Below are positions 7,968-15,824 of a DNA stretch of 61,062 nucleotides, in pieces. The notes beneath the pieces were generated by a model. It searched no databases. It was not told the DNA's origin and worked only from the letters and a program-made list of their open reading frames with translations. A program made the translations under genes and the position numbers. This DNA comes from Olsenella uli (GTDB lineage Bacteria > Actinomycetota > Coriobacteriia > Coriobacteriales > Atopobiaceae). Position 1 is the first letter of the stretch. Each line of letters opens with the position of its first letter. The stretch is from contig NZ_CAAKON010000022.1 of NCBI RefSeq assembly GCF_901212655.1, positions 7-61,068 of the forward strand, read 5' to 3'.

Positions 7968-8573
7968 CTACTCGTCCTCCCCGAGCGGCGCGTCCTCGGC
8001 GGGAGCGGCGTCAGCGGAAGCCTCGGCCATGTCGGCGTCATCGGCAACCGGCTCGGCACCATCCTGCTCGGCACCATCCTGCTCGAAGCCCTGCTCGTAG
8101 CGGGCAGCCTCCTCGGCATCCAGCTTGTGGGCGCGCGCGACGATGTCCACGCCCTCGGCGACGTCCGCCGCGATGCGGCCCAGGACGCCGTTCACGAAAC
8201 GCGAGGACTCGTCGGAGCTGCCAAAGGCCTTGGCCAGCTCAACGCACTCGGAGATGCACACGGCCGTGTCAACCTCGTCCACATAGAGCATCTCGTAGAG
8301 CGCGATGCGGAGCAGGTTGCGATCCGTGACGGACATGCGCGAGAGGCTCCAGTTGCGGGCGGAGCGGGACAGGACCGCGTCGAGGTCGGCGATGTGGTCG
8401 TAGGCACCACGGGCGACGCGCTCGGCATACTCGTCCAGCGGACCCTCCGAGAGCACATACTCGCCAGCGAGGACGTCGGGCACGGAGCGGTCCGAGACCT
8501 CTGCCTGGAACAGCAGCTGGAGGGCCTGGCAACGGGCGAGGGTACGGCCTACGAGGCGACGGGAAGAGGACAC
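7968..8573 (-). CDS. nusB: Transcription antitermination factor NusB
   Basis: NusB binds boxA RNA with NusE (S10) and supports antitermination on rRNA operons. Residues 5-145 match the family (RTLARCQALQLLFQAE, NWSLSRMSVTDRNLLRIALYEM, SSRFVNGVLGRIA). A GTG start at 8573 is supported by AAGGAG six bases upstream. About 55 acidic residues are added at the C-terminus and include a tandem EQDGA EQDGA, encoded by a 15-base duplication near 8050-8080. It lies three bases after asp23 and is followed closely by xseB. Confidence 0.93.
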   Translation of the reverse strand: MSSSRRLVGRTLARCQALQLLFQAEVSDRSVPDVLAGEYVLSEGPLDEYAERVARGAYDHIADLDAVLSRSARNWSLSRMSVTDRNLLRIALYEMLYVDEVDTAVCISECVELAKAFGSSDESSRFVNGVLGRIAADVAEGVDIVARAHKLDAEEAARYEQGFEQDGAEQDGAEPVADDADMAEASADAAPAEDAPLGEDE

Positions 8574-8576
8574 GCG

Positions 8577-8939
8577 CTACTCCTTGGGGAAGACGAGCTC
8601 GTCGATGCAGACGTCGATCTGGGAGACGCGAACGCCGATCTGGGCGTCAACCGCGCCGGCGACAGCCTCGCGAACGTCTGCGGCGAGCTTGGTGAACGGG
8701 TAGCCGAAGAAGACGGCGAGGTGCACGGTGATGACGAGCTTGTCGTCATCGGAGACCTCGCACTCCACGGCATTGGTGGTGGGCTGCGGCTTGGACGTGA
8801 GCATGGCGATGATGCCGCTCGCGATGTCCTGGCCGTAGATGGAGGCCACACCCTCGACTTTCTCGGCGGCGGCCGCCACGATGGTGGAGACGACGCTATG
8901 CGACACGCCCATCCCGGCGATTCTCAGCTCGTTGCTCAT
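8577..8939 (-). CDS. Asp23/Gls24 family envelope stress protein
   Basis: This 120-residue protein belongs to the alkaline-shock Asp23/Gls24 family, small proteins that gather at the membrane and respond to envelope stress. It starts MSNELRIAGMGVSHSV and contains AAEKVEGVASIYG and VTVHLAVFFGYP, usual for the group. The ATG at 8939 has AGGAGGT seven bases upstream. In-frame codons further upstream fall inside the terminator that separates it from efp. The position between efp and nusB is common in Gram-positive genomes. Confidence 0.9.
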   Translation of the reverse strand: MSNELRIAGMGVSHSVVSTIVAAAAEKVEGVASIYGQDIASGIIAMLTSKPQPTTNAVECEVSDDDKLVITVHLAVFFGYPFTKLAADVREAVAGAVDAQIGVRVSQIDVCIDELVFPKE

Positions 8940-8982
8940 GAGGTGTACCTCCTGCCTTGGCCGTGCCTGGCACGGCCTGTCG

Positions 8983-9013
8983 AAAAGGCCGCGCATCACC
9001 AGGATGCGCGGCC
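8983..9013 (-). terminator. Terminator or attenuator between efp and asp23
   Basis: On the minus strand GGCCGCGCATC pairs with GATGCGCGGCC and is followed by TTTTCG. It lies 13 bases past the efp stop. Because no separate promoter for asp23 is obvious, it may only partly stop transcription and lower expression of asp23–nusB–xseB–tlyA relative to efp. Confidence 0.8.
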
Positions 9014-9026
9014 ACACGTAGCGAAG

Positions 9027-9593
9027 CTAGACGCGGGCGACGAACTTGCCCTCGCGGGTGTCGACACGAATGGTCTCGCCCTCGTTGAGGTACATCGGCA
9101 CCTGCACCACGGCGCCCGTCTCGACCGTGGCCGGCTTGGAGCCGCCCTGGACCGTGTCGCCCTTGAAGCCGGGGTCGGTCTCGGTGATCTTGACCTCAAT
9201 GAACATCGGCGGCTGGACCGTCAGCAGGTCGTCGTCGGCGTACATGAGCTGGCAGGTGTCGTTCTCCTTGAGCCACTTGGCGTTGTCGCCGATGAAGTCG
9301 GCGGGAACGGGAGTCTGCTCGTAGGTCTCCATGTCCATGAAGTAGTAGTGGTCACCGTCGTTGTAGAGGTACTGCATCTCCTTGGTGGAGAGCATGACGG
9401 AGTCGAACTTGGAGCCGGCGTTGCAGGTCTGGTCGCCAATGACGCGGCCGGAGCGCAGGTCCTTGATCTTGTAGCGAACGAAGGCGCCGCCCTTGCCCGG
9501 CTTGACGTGCTGGAACTCGACGAGGGTATAGATCTTGTCCTTGATCTTGAGGCCCATGCCGTTCTTGAACTCGGCGGTGCTGATCTGCTGCAT
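9027..9593 (-). CDS. efp: Translation elongation factor P
   Basis: EF-P relieves ribosomes stalled at proline runs. This 188-residue protein has the usual three-domain length. The loop that reaches the peptidyl transferase centre reads HVKPGKGGAF, with lysine at the modifiable tip (residue 34) rather than arginine, so an EarP-type rhamnosylation is unlikely. The start ATG gives the family N-terminus MQQISTAEFKNG; the ribosome site upstream is weak. A promoter with extended -10 lies at 9656-9684. Confidence 0.96.
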   Translation of the reverse strand: MQQISTAEFKNGMGLKIKDKIYTLVEFQHVKPGKGGAFVRYKIKDLRSGRVIGDQTCNAGSKFDSVMLSTKEMQYLYNDGDHYYFMDMETYEQTPVPADFIGDNAKWLKENDTCQLMYADDDLLTVQPPMFIEVKITETDPGFKGDTVQGGSKPATVETGAVVQVPMYLNEGETIRVDTREGKFVARV

Positions 9594-9655
9594 CGGTGCT
9601 ACTCGCTTCCCTGTTAGGCCCCGCGCTCGGGGCTCATACGTTCATGCAGCCTTGT

Positions 9656-9684
9656 ATGATAGCACGCCCGTCAAGCGCCCTAAA
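9656..9684 (-). promoter_or_regulatory. Promoter of efp operon
   Basis: On the minus strand TTTAGG is separated by 17 bases from TATCAT, which is preceded by TGC as an extended -10. It would start transcription about 55 bases before efp. The leader carries a GCCCCG/CGGGGC hairpin near 9618-9633. Confidence 0.6.
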
Positions 9685-9824
9685 AAGACGCACAAGCCGA
9701 GGGGTACAGACGAGTGCGACGTGTCGCGTCGCGCAGGGAGGATGAGCCAAATGGGGCGGCCGGGTGACTCACAATCGAAGACGGCGACGGCACCGCGACG
9801 CGCCTGCGAGGTCAACGACGCGTC

Positions 9825-10220
9825 TCACTTGCCGCGCCGGAAGAGCGCGCCCACAAGGCCGGGAACGCTCTTGACGCCAGCAATGAACACATCCTTGAAA
9901 TCGGGCGAGCGAAGCAACTTGTCCTCCCCCACGTGCTCGCGAATGGCGCGCAGGGTCTGCTTGTTGTCGCGCGTGGAGAAGGTGAAGTGCCCGTTGCCCT
10001 TGGTGTATATGGCAAAGCGGGGAATGTGCTTGCCCGCAACCACCGAGGCGGAGACGTGGTCAATCTCGTCCCAGGGAATCTGAACGAAGTCATCGGTATT
10101 GCGCTCGTTGTAGAACTCGAACGCCTTGTTGCCCACCATGACGTTGCCCTCGCTCGTGAGACCCATGAGGTTGGTTCCCTTGATGGTGAGCTCCACCTTG
10201 CTGTTCTGCGATTGGGCCAT
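9825..10220 (-). CDS. manO: ManO, DUF956 family protein of mannose PTS operon
   Basis: This 131-residue protein matches the DUF956 family, found at the end of mannose-PTS operons in Gram-positive bacteria (manO). Sequence includes VELTIKGTNLMGLTSEGNVM and VQIPWDEIDHVSASV, suggesting a PH-like small domain. The ATG at 10220 has GGAGGT six bases upstream. It follows manN, separated by an intrinsic terminator, so it may be expressed at a lower level than the transporter. Its molecular role is not established; a regulatory role in mannose uptake has been suggested from context. Confidence 0.85.
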   Translation of the reverse strand: MAQSQNSKVELTIKGTNLMGLTSEGNVMVGNKAFEFYNERNTDDFVQIPWDEIDHVSASVVAGKHIPRFAIYTKGNGHFTFSTRDNKQTLRAIREHVGEDKLLRSPDFKDVFIAGVKSVPGLVGALFRRGK

Positions 10221-10306
10221 GAGATACCTCCGAAGGTAGGAGCGACTGGGATGGGTGGCCATCACCATACCGGGCCGCGCTCGGCATGGGGGCGGTCGCC
10301 CGAACG

Positions 10307-10338
10307 AAAACGGGCCGCACCCATGTAGGATGCGGCCC
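10307..10338 (-). terminator. Terminator or attenuator between manN and manO
   Basis: On the minus strand TGCGGCCC and its partner GGGCCGCA-type arm form a hairpin with an 11-base loop, followed by GTTTTCG. It lies 35-65 bases after manN. Confidence 0.75.
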
Positions 10339-10371
10339 GCGCAGGCACGCGCCTGGAGCCAAGACCTCGAC

Positions 10372-11289
10372 TTACATGAAGTTGAGGACGCGGCCGATGA
10401 TGCCGAAGGCAAAGAGGCCCAGGATGATGACGATCGGGCTGACCTTGTTCTTCAGCAGCTTGCAGCAGAGCAGCGTGAGGCCCACGGCGGCAAGGCCGGG
10501 AATGAGCTGGTCGAGGTTCTGCTGGAGCGTGGTGACCTTGACCTGGTCGAGGGCGGTGGCGCCGATGGAGCTGTACTGCGTCAGCGCCTCCTTGACGCCC
10601 TCAGAGCCGGAGGGAAGGCTGTTCCAGTCGATGTAGGCACCCTCGGACTGCGTGATCTTGGAGACGACCGGGGTGAAGGAAATCGACACCCAGCGCTCGA
10701 CCAGCGCGCCGATGATGAACATGCCGAGGATGGAAGCGCCCTCGGTGACCTTGCCGAGCAGACCGCCGGAGAGGTCCTTGGCGATGTTGCTACCAACCTT
10801 GTAGCCAAACTCCTGCGTGTACCACAGGAACGCCCAACGGATGACGTTCCAGGCCACGAAGAACAGGATGGGGCCCATGATGGAGCCGCTCATAGCGAGC
10901 GATGCGCCAAGCGCGCCGAGAATCGGGCGCACGGTGAACCAGAAGGCCGGGTCGCCGACGCCGGCGAGCGGGCCCATCATGCCAACCTTGACGCCCTGGA
11001 TGGCGGTGTCGTCAATCTGGGCACCGTTGGCCTTGTCCTCCTCGAGGGCCAAAACGACGCCGAGGACGGGGGCGGTCAGGTAGGGGTGCGTGTTGTAGAA
11101 CTCGAGGTGACGCTTGAGGGCCGCAGCCTGGTCTTCCTTGTTGGTGTAGAGCTTCTTGATCGCGGGGATCATGGCGAAGCAGAAACCACCGTTCTGCATA
11201 CGCTCGTAGTTCCAGGAGCCCTGGGTGTACTGGTTGCGGAAGCAGACGTCCAGGCGGTCCTTCTTGGAGAGGGTAATCCTATCTGCCAT
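10372..11289 (-). CDS. manN: PTS mannose-family transporter subunit IID
   Basis: This 305-residue membrane subunit pairs with IIC to form the sugar channel of a mannose-type PTS. Family hallmarks are RNQYTQGSWNYERMQNGG, GVKVGMMGPLAGVGDPAFWF and a C-terminal hydrophobic hairpin. The ATG at 11289 has AAGGAGGAG upstream. It follows manM by 22 bases in a three-gene transporter operon (manL-manM-manN) with manO after it. Confidence 0.95.
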   Translation of the reverse strand: MADRITLSKKDRLDVCFRNQYTQGSWNYERMQNGGFCFAMIPAIKKLYTNKEDQAAALKRHLEFYNTHPYLTAPVLGVVLALEEDKANGAQIDDTAIQGVKVGMMGPLAGVGDPAFWFTVRPILGALGASLAMSGSIMGPILFFVAWNVIRWAFLWYTQEFGYKVGSNIAKDLSGGLLGKVTEGASILGMFIIGALVERWVSISFTPVVSKITQSEGAYIDWNSLPSGSEGVKEALTQYSSIGATALDQVKVTTLQQNLDQLIPGLAAVGLTLLCCKLLKNKVSPIVIILGLFAFGIIGRVLNFM

Positions 11290-11311
11290 AGTGTTTCTCC
11301 TCCTTTACGGC

Positions 11312-12127
11312 CTAGTAGTTGTTCAGGATGTCGCCGAGCGGGTCGCCGGAGCCGCCGCCGTTGCCGCCACCCTGCTTGGCCAGGTCCTTGAGGCCAAGGT
11401 AGATGAGAGCGAAGGCGATTCCGAGCAGGCCGAGGGCGATGAGCGTGAGCTTGGAGATGGCAGCGACCACGAAGCCGATGATGAAGAACGGCCAGACCTC
11501 GGGGGTCTCCATCATGTTGATGACCATGGCGTAGCCCACGGCAGCGACCATGCCGCCGCCGACGGCCATGCCGCCGGAGAGCCATGCGGGCATGGCGTTG
11601 AGCGCGGCCGTAACGGCCTCAGCGGGGATGAAGCACAGGGCAACAGCCGGAATCATGATGCGGACGCCCTGCATGAGGATGGCGATGATCTGCCAACGGT
11701 CGATGGCCGCGAAGTCAGCCTTCTCGGCCGCAGCGTCCATGATGTGGACGATGGGGATGGCGATGGTGCGGCAGACCATGGTCAGGAAGAGGCCAGCGAC
11801 GGACAGCGGCACGGCCACGGCGATGGACGTGGAGATGGCGGTGGAGGTGTCCGTGGTGCCGCCGTTGAGGGCGAGCACCATGATGATCGCGGAGGCGACG
11901 GAGGCCAGGGCCGCGTCAGGGGCGACGGCTGCGCCGATGTTGGCCCAACCAAGGGCCATCATCTGGAGCGAGCCGCCCAGGACGATGCCCTCCTGCAGGT
12001 GACCGGTCACGAGACCGATGAGCGTGCAGGCCACCAGCGGCTGGTGGAACTCGAATTCATCGAGGATGCCCTCCATGCCTGCCAGCAGGGCAACGATGGC
12101 GACGAGCACAATGGTAATACCTGACAT
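11312..12127 (-). CDS. manM: PTS mannose-family transporter subunit IIC
   Basis: This 271-residue integral membrane protein of the mannose/sorbose PTS family carries the sugar path together with IID. It shows FHQPLVACTLIGLVTGHLQ and GGSLQMMALGWANIGAAVAP, typical of IIC-Man, and a short Gly-rich cytoplasmic tail. AAGGAGGAGG lies just before the ATG, and manL ends 14 bases upstream. Confidence 0.95.
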   Translation of the reverse strand: MSGITIVLVAIVALLAGMEGILDEFEFHQPLVACTLIGLVTGHLQEGIVLGGSLQMMALGWANIGAAVAPDAALASVASAIIMVLALNGGTTDTSTAISTSIAVAVPLSVAGLFLTMVCRTIAIPIVHIMDAAAEKADFAAIDRWQIIAILMQGVRIMIPAVALCFIPAEAVTAALNAMPAWLSGGMAVGGGMVAAVGYAMVINMMETPEVWPFFIIGFVVAAISKLTLIALGLLGIAFALIYLGLKDLAKQGGGNGGGSGDPLGDILNNY

Positions 12128-12141
12128 ACAGTCCCTCCTCC

Positions 12142-13128
12142 TTATGCCTTGGCAAGCTCAGCCTTGGCCTTGCTGAGCAGGCTCTCGATGGTGTCCGTGG
12201 AATCGGACGGAACCTTGCGGTTCGTGAACTTGACACCCTTGTCGACGAGCTTCTGGAGCGTCTCGACGTCATCCTTGCCCATGGCGATGGCGTTGGTGAC
12301 GACGACCTTGCCCACGGAGTGGGCCATGGAGCCGATGTTGACGTCCTTGATGTCAACGCCGCCCTCGATGCAGGCGAGCAGGTCCTCCGGGTTCTCGAAG
12401 ATGACGAACGCCTTGGTGGCGCCGAAGCGCGTGTCGTTGACGACCTCGCACATCTTGGAGATGGGAACCACGTTGGCCGGCACTCCTGGAGGCGCGGCCT
12501 GCTCGATCATGGTCTTGCGCAGGTTGTCATGCGCAACGCCGTCGGAGACGACGATGATGCGGTTCGGCTGGAGCTGCTTGGTCCAGGCGGTGGCCACCTG
12601 GCCGTGGAGCAGACGGCTGTCGATGCGCACGCCAGCGAACTTGATGTGGCCGTCACCAAGCACCGTCCCCGGCGGGATCGCGCCTGCGGGCGCGGGCGCG
12701 GCCGCGGCCGGCTTCTCGTCCTCGGGCTCGAGGCTCTCCGGCTTAACGCGGACGCCGTTCTTGCCCTCGGTCACGAGGTGCGTGGCGATTTCCTGCGCCG
12801 TCTTGGATGCGTCGAAGCGCGCGGAGTACGCCTCGATGAGCATCGGCAGGTTGAGGCCCGTGACGATGGCCCAAGTGTCGTGGCCGTCGATGAAGGCGCT
12901 CGACTGGTTGAAGGGCGTGCCGCCCCACAGGTCAACGAGGAACAGAACCTGCTCCTGGTCGTCCAGAGTGGCAACGGCCTTCTCGAGCTCGGCCCTGAAC
13001 TGATCGGGGCCCATGCTCGGCTGCAAGCTCACGACGGCAACATTTGGCTGGTCACCAAAGACCATCGAGCCGGTCTGCTTGATGCCGGCTGCCAAATCGC
13101 CATGGCTTGCAAGGACGATTCCTACCAT
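12142..13128 (-). CDS. manL: PTS mannose-family transporter subunit IIAB
   Basis: This 328-residue cytoplasmic protein fuses IIA and IIB. The IIA phosphoryl-accepting histidine is in the N-terminal VLASHGDLAAG (residue 9), with LVDLWGGTPFN further on. A Pro/Ala linker lies near residues 135-160. The IIB domain has its active histidine in IDSRLLHGQVATAW. Phosphate passes from HPr to IIA, to IIB, to the sugar imported by manM/manN. The ATG has GGAGGT five bases upstream. A terminator-like hairpin lies in the upstream region at 13287-13317, which may act as an attenuator. Confidence 0.96.
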   Translation of the reverse strand: MVGIVLASHGDLAAGIKQTGSMVFGDQPNVAVVSLQPSMGPDQFRAELEKAVATLDDQEQVLFLVDLWGGTPFNQSSAFIDGHDTWAIVTGLNLPMLIEAYSARFDASKTAQEIATHLVTEGKNGVRVKPESLEPEDEKPAAAAPAPAGAIPPGTVLGDGHIKFAGVRIDSRLLHGQVATAWTKQLQPNRIIVVSDGVAHDNLRKTMIEQAAPPGVPANVVPISKMCEVVNDTRFGATKAFVIFENPEDLLACIEGGVDIKDVNIGSMAHSVGKVVVTNAIAMGKDDVETLQKLVDKGVKFTNRKVPSDSTDTIESLLSKAKAELAKA

Positions 13129-13611
13129 TCCCTACCTCCCATTACTTTCCGAAACTGAACAGAGATTGCATTGTTGGCCTAATCAATCTCCAATCTCTGC
13201 GCTTACCAACCACTCCCGATATGGGAGAAGTCCATTGGCGAGTCGTGGACCATTCACGGAGTTGATGGGAACGATTATCAGGCCATGCAAAAGGGCGAGA
13301 AAGAATCTCCCTCGCCCGCCTGGTCTTCCGTGTCGTTCGCTCGCTCCACGTGCTCCCTGATTCGCTATGTCATACGTTAACATTCCGAGCACTTAATTTC
13401 GCTATTTTTTCGGTTGAATGGTGGATTTTTCTGTTTGAGTTGTATTGAGTTCAATGTTGGTGTTATGATACTAATTTATTTGTTTACTCGGCTTGACTAT
13501 CATTCTTTAGACAGGTTTCTATAGATAAACGCTTTACCTTCCACTTACAGAGCCAGTTGTATCCTCGCGAGGTAACCACTCACCGATTACCAACGGTTTG
13601 TGCCGCACAAG
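13129..13611. other. AT-rich intergenic region upstream of the man operon
   Basis: No convincing gene is present. The part from about 13370 to 13570 is much richer in A and T than its surroundings. A 69-codon minus-strand reading frame at 13183-13392 has no ribosome site or family similarity. A palindrome TAAACGCTTTA at 13526-13536 resembles the core of LacI/CcpA-type operators and could control the man operon, but this is a guess. Part of 13332-13360 resembles 1090-1115, suggesting a dispersed repeat. Confidence 0.5.
13287..13317 (-). terminator. Terminator-like hairpin in the man leader
   Basis: On the minus strand GGGCGAG pairs with CTCGCCC across an 11-base loop and is followed by TTTTGC. 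It lies about 160 bases before manL, where no upstream minus-strand gene ends nearby, so it could be an attenuator of the man operon. Confidence 0.6.
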
Positions 13612-13708
13612 GGACGCCGCAACGCCTACTCGGCGCCCCTTATGCTCGACGCCGCAACGCCAGCCAGACGCCCCGTGCGCCCGGCGCCGCAATGCCTACT
13701 TGGCGCCT
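13612..13708. repeat. Three tandem copies of a roughly 35-base hairpin repeat
   Basis: Three imperfect copies start near 13612, 13647 and 13682. Each can fold, with GGCGCC-type arms around a core like GCAAyGCCTACTyGGC. They lie immediately after the stop of the pepP-type gene on the minus strand and may serve as its transcript end. No T-run follows. Confidence 0.6.
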
Positions 13709-14833
13709 CTAACAGGGAATCGCCACGAGGTCGTGCGTAGACTCGGTGAACGGCTCGTAGCCCTCCTCCGTCACCAGGCCAAAGTCTTCGAGACGCACGC
13801 CAAACTTGCCCGGCAGGTAGATGCCGGGCTCGATGGTGATGACCGCGCCCGCGGGTACCGGCTCGGTGTTCGCGCGATTGAAGTTGGGCTGCTCGTGAAT
13901 CTCCACGCCCACGCCGTGCCCAAGGCCATGCTTGTAGAAGTCTCCGTAGCCGGCTTCCGAGATGACCTTGACGGAATGGTCGTAGACGTCCTTGCCTACG
14001 ACGCCCGCCCTCGCCATCGCCGCGCACTCCTCATGCGCCTGGCGAACGACGTCGTAGACGTGGCGTTGCTCCTCGCTCGGCTCGCCGAGGCAGACCGTGC
14101 GCGTCATGTCGGAGTGGTAGTCGGACACCACGCAGCCGTAATCCATGACGATCATGTCGCCCCTCTGAACCTTGCGCGGGCCGGGCTGCGCGTGCGGGTT
14201 GGCGCCGTTGGGGCCGCTCGCGATGATGGTGCCAAAGGAGAGGCCTTCGCCACCATGCGAGAGCATGTAGTTCTCAAGCTCGGCGCGAATCTCCTGCTCC
14301 GTCATGCCCGGCTTGATGTAGCCGCACATGTGTGTGAAGGCCTCGTCGGTGACTTTCTGGGCGGCCCGCATGAGCGCGACCTCCTCTGAGTCCTTGACGG
14401 CGCGGAGCTTCACGAGGTCCCCGTGAAGGCGCGGGGTGAGCACGGCTGCGGAGCGCGCGGCGAGGGCGGTCTGGAAGTCATCATAGAAGCCGAGCGTACA
14501 GGTGTCCTCGAGGGCCACCACGCGAGCACGGGCGTCACGGGCGCGGTCCGCCGCCCACGCGGCGGCGTCGACAATCTGCTGGTCGATCTCCCACGCCGTG
14601 TTTGGCCCAAGGCGTTCGCAGAACGTGTTGTAGTAGCGCGAGTCCGTGTGCAGGAACTGGTGCCTGGCCGTAACAAACGCCGTGTGCGCCACCTCGTCGT
14701 CGAAGGTACGCTCGGCGCCAGTGAGCCAGCGCAGGTCGGGGTTGTTGCGCAGGATCACAGCGTCGTAGCCGCGATCTGCCATGATCTTGCGAAGGCGCTC
14801 GACGCGCCCGGCACAAGCCGTCTCGTTTGCCAT
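13709..14833 (-). CDS. pepP: M24B family aminopeptidase (Xaa-Pro type)
   Basis: This 374-residue protein has an N-terminal creatinase-like domain (about 1-130) and a pita-bread metallopeptidase domain. The dinuclear metal ligands are visible: Asp in VMDYGCV, Asp in SDMTRT, His in GLGHGVGVEIHE, Glu in ITIEPGIYL and Glu in VRLEDFG. Such enzymes remove N-terminal residues before proline. The ATG at 14833 has AAAGGA upstream. In many Gram-positive genomes this gene sits directly before efp; here the man operon lies between. Exact substrate (PepP or PepQ) cannot be told. Confidence 0.92.
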   Translation of the reverse strand: MANETACAGRVERLRKIMADRGYDAVILRNNPDLRWLTGAERTFDDEVAHTAFVTARHQFLHTDSRYYNTFCERLGPNTAWEIDQQIVDAAAWAADRARDARARVVALEDTCTLGFYDDFQTALAARSAAVLTPRLHGDLVKLRAVKDSEEVALMRAAQKVTDEAFTHMCGYIKPGMTEQEIRAELENYMLSHGGEGLSFGTIIASGPNGANPHAQPGPRKVQRGDMIVMDYGCVVSDYHSDMTRTVCLGEPSEEQRHVYDVVRQAHEECAAMARAGVVGKDVYDHSVKVISEAGYGDFYKHGLGHGVGVEIHEQPNFNRANTEPVPAGAVITIEPGIYLPGKFGVRLEDFGLVTEEGYEPFTESTHDLVAIPC

Positions 14834-15074
14834 AAACGTGGTCCTTTCTCATTTTTTTGTCACCACGCGAAGCGTGCGCGATACCCCTACCTGTGTTGAT
14901 TGCCCTCAGGTCTGGGGAGGGGGAGATATATCAGTGCCACCAGCACCATCATTCTAAAGGTACATTCCAGCGACATCCTCGGAAGGGCCATTCGTCGGAG
15001 ATCCCCGACCACGCAAGCCCGAGCTTCGTCGCCGGCCACAGGCACATTCGCTACATCGGGGACGCCGCCGGAGG

Positions 15075-15824
15075 CTATTTGCGGCGGATTAGGCGGCCAA
15101 GGGCGATGAAGGCGATGCCAGCGGCAAGGGCCAGGGCGATCGTGCCCATAACGAGGTAGTCGCCGGTTTGGGGCATGAAGCCGCGCGAATGGCTGCTTGC
15201 GGGGGGTTTCGCGGTGTCATCGTTGCCGGCCTCGTCGCCGGAGCCGGGCTGGTCGGGGGTAGCGGCCCACTCGAACTTGGGGGTGACGGAAACGTCGTAG
15301 GTCGCGGAACCGTTCTCAACTTCGGGGACGCTCACCAGCGACGGCGCGCACTTGACGCTGCGATTGCTGTCGGCCGTGCGCGTACGCGCCATAACGTATA
15401 CACCGGGATCAAGGCCGGAGAACGTAATGGCAGCCTGCCCCTTCCCCACTGTCTGCTCGGCACGGTACAGCTCGCCCAGGGCCGCGATTCGGTTTGCGCT
15501 ATGGGCGGCATAGCGCAGGTCTTCGGCGGTGGCGTTAGACCAAGAAATGCCGAGCTCGGAGAAGGCGGAATCGGTTGAATAGCTTACCGAGGGCGTCCCA
15601 TAATCCCAGGCGACCTCGGCGGAGGCGACCTTGGCAATGGCGAAGGTGTCGCCCGTGAGTGTAATCGAGCCGTTGGGGGCTTCGGCCTGGGTGGACACCG
15701 TGATGGAGCCGTTTGGTTGGGCGTCGGCCGCGCGGGGCGCGAACACCGCAACCGCCAGCGCCATCGCGAACGCGAGCCATGCCGCGGACCGCCAAAGGCC
15801 CTTATCTGAAGTGTTTGCCGCCAT
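15075..15824 (-). CDS. Minor pilin / small LPxTG-like surface protein
   Basis: This 249-residue secreted protein has a signal peptide (about 1-36, ending AADA) and a C-terminal cell-wall sorting signal: FMPQTGDY, a hydrophobic helix and a RLIRRK tail. MPQTG replaces the usual LPxTG. PNGSIT occurs twice near the N-terminus. The ATG at 15824 has AAGGAGGT five bases upstream and overlaps the end of the sortase gene by 23 bases, so the two are co-translated. As the last gene of the pilus operon, it is likely a basal or minor pilin attached by the neighbouring sortase. No recognised adhesive domain is evident. Confidence 0.8.
   Translation of the reverse strand: MAANTSDKGLWRSAAWLAFAMALAVAVFAPRAADAQPNGSITVSTQAEAPNGSITLTGDTFAIAKVASAEVAWDYGTPSVSYSTDSAFSELGISWSNATAEDLRYAAHSANRIAALGELYRAEQTVGKGQAAITFSGLDPGVYVMARTRTADSNRSVKCAPSLVSVPEVENGSATYDVSVTPKFEWAATPDQPGSGDEAGNDDTAKPPASSHSRGFMPQTGDYLVMGTIALALAAGIAFIALGRLIRRK

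Noticed and set aside
13183..13392. 69-codon minus-strand frame upstream of manL
   Set aside because: It has no ribosome site or recognisable domain and includes the terminator-like hairpin.
13480..13530. Plus-strand promoter with TTGACT in the AT-rich region
   Set aside because: No gene follows on that strand, and the matching -10 is poor.
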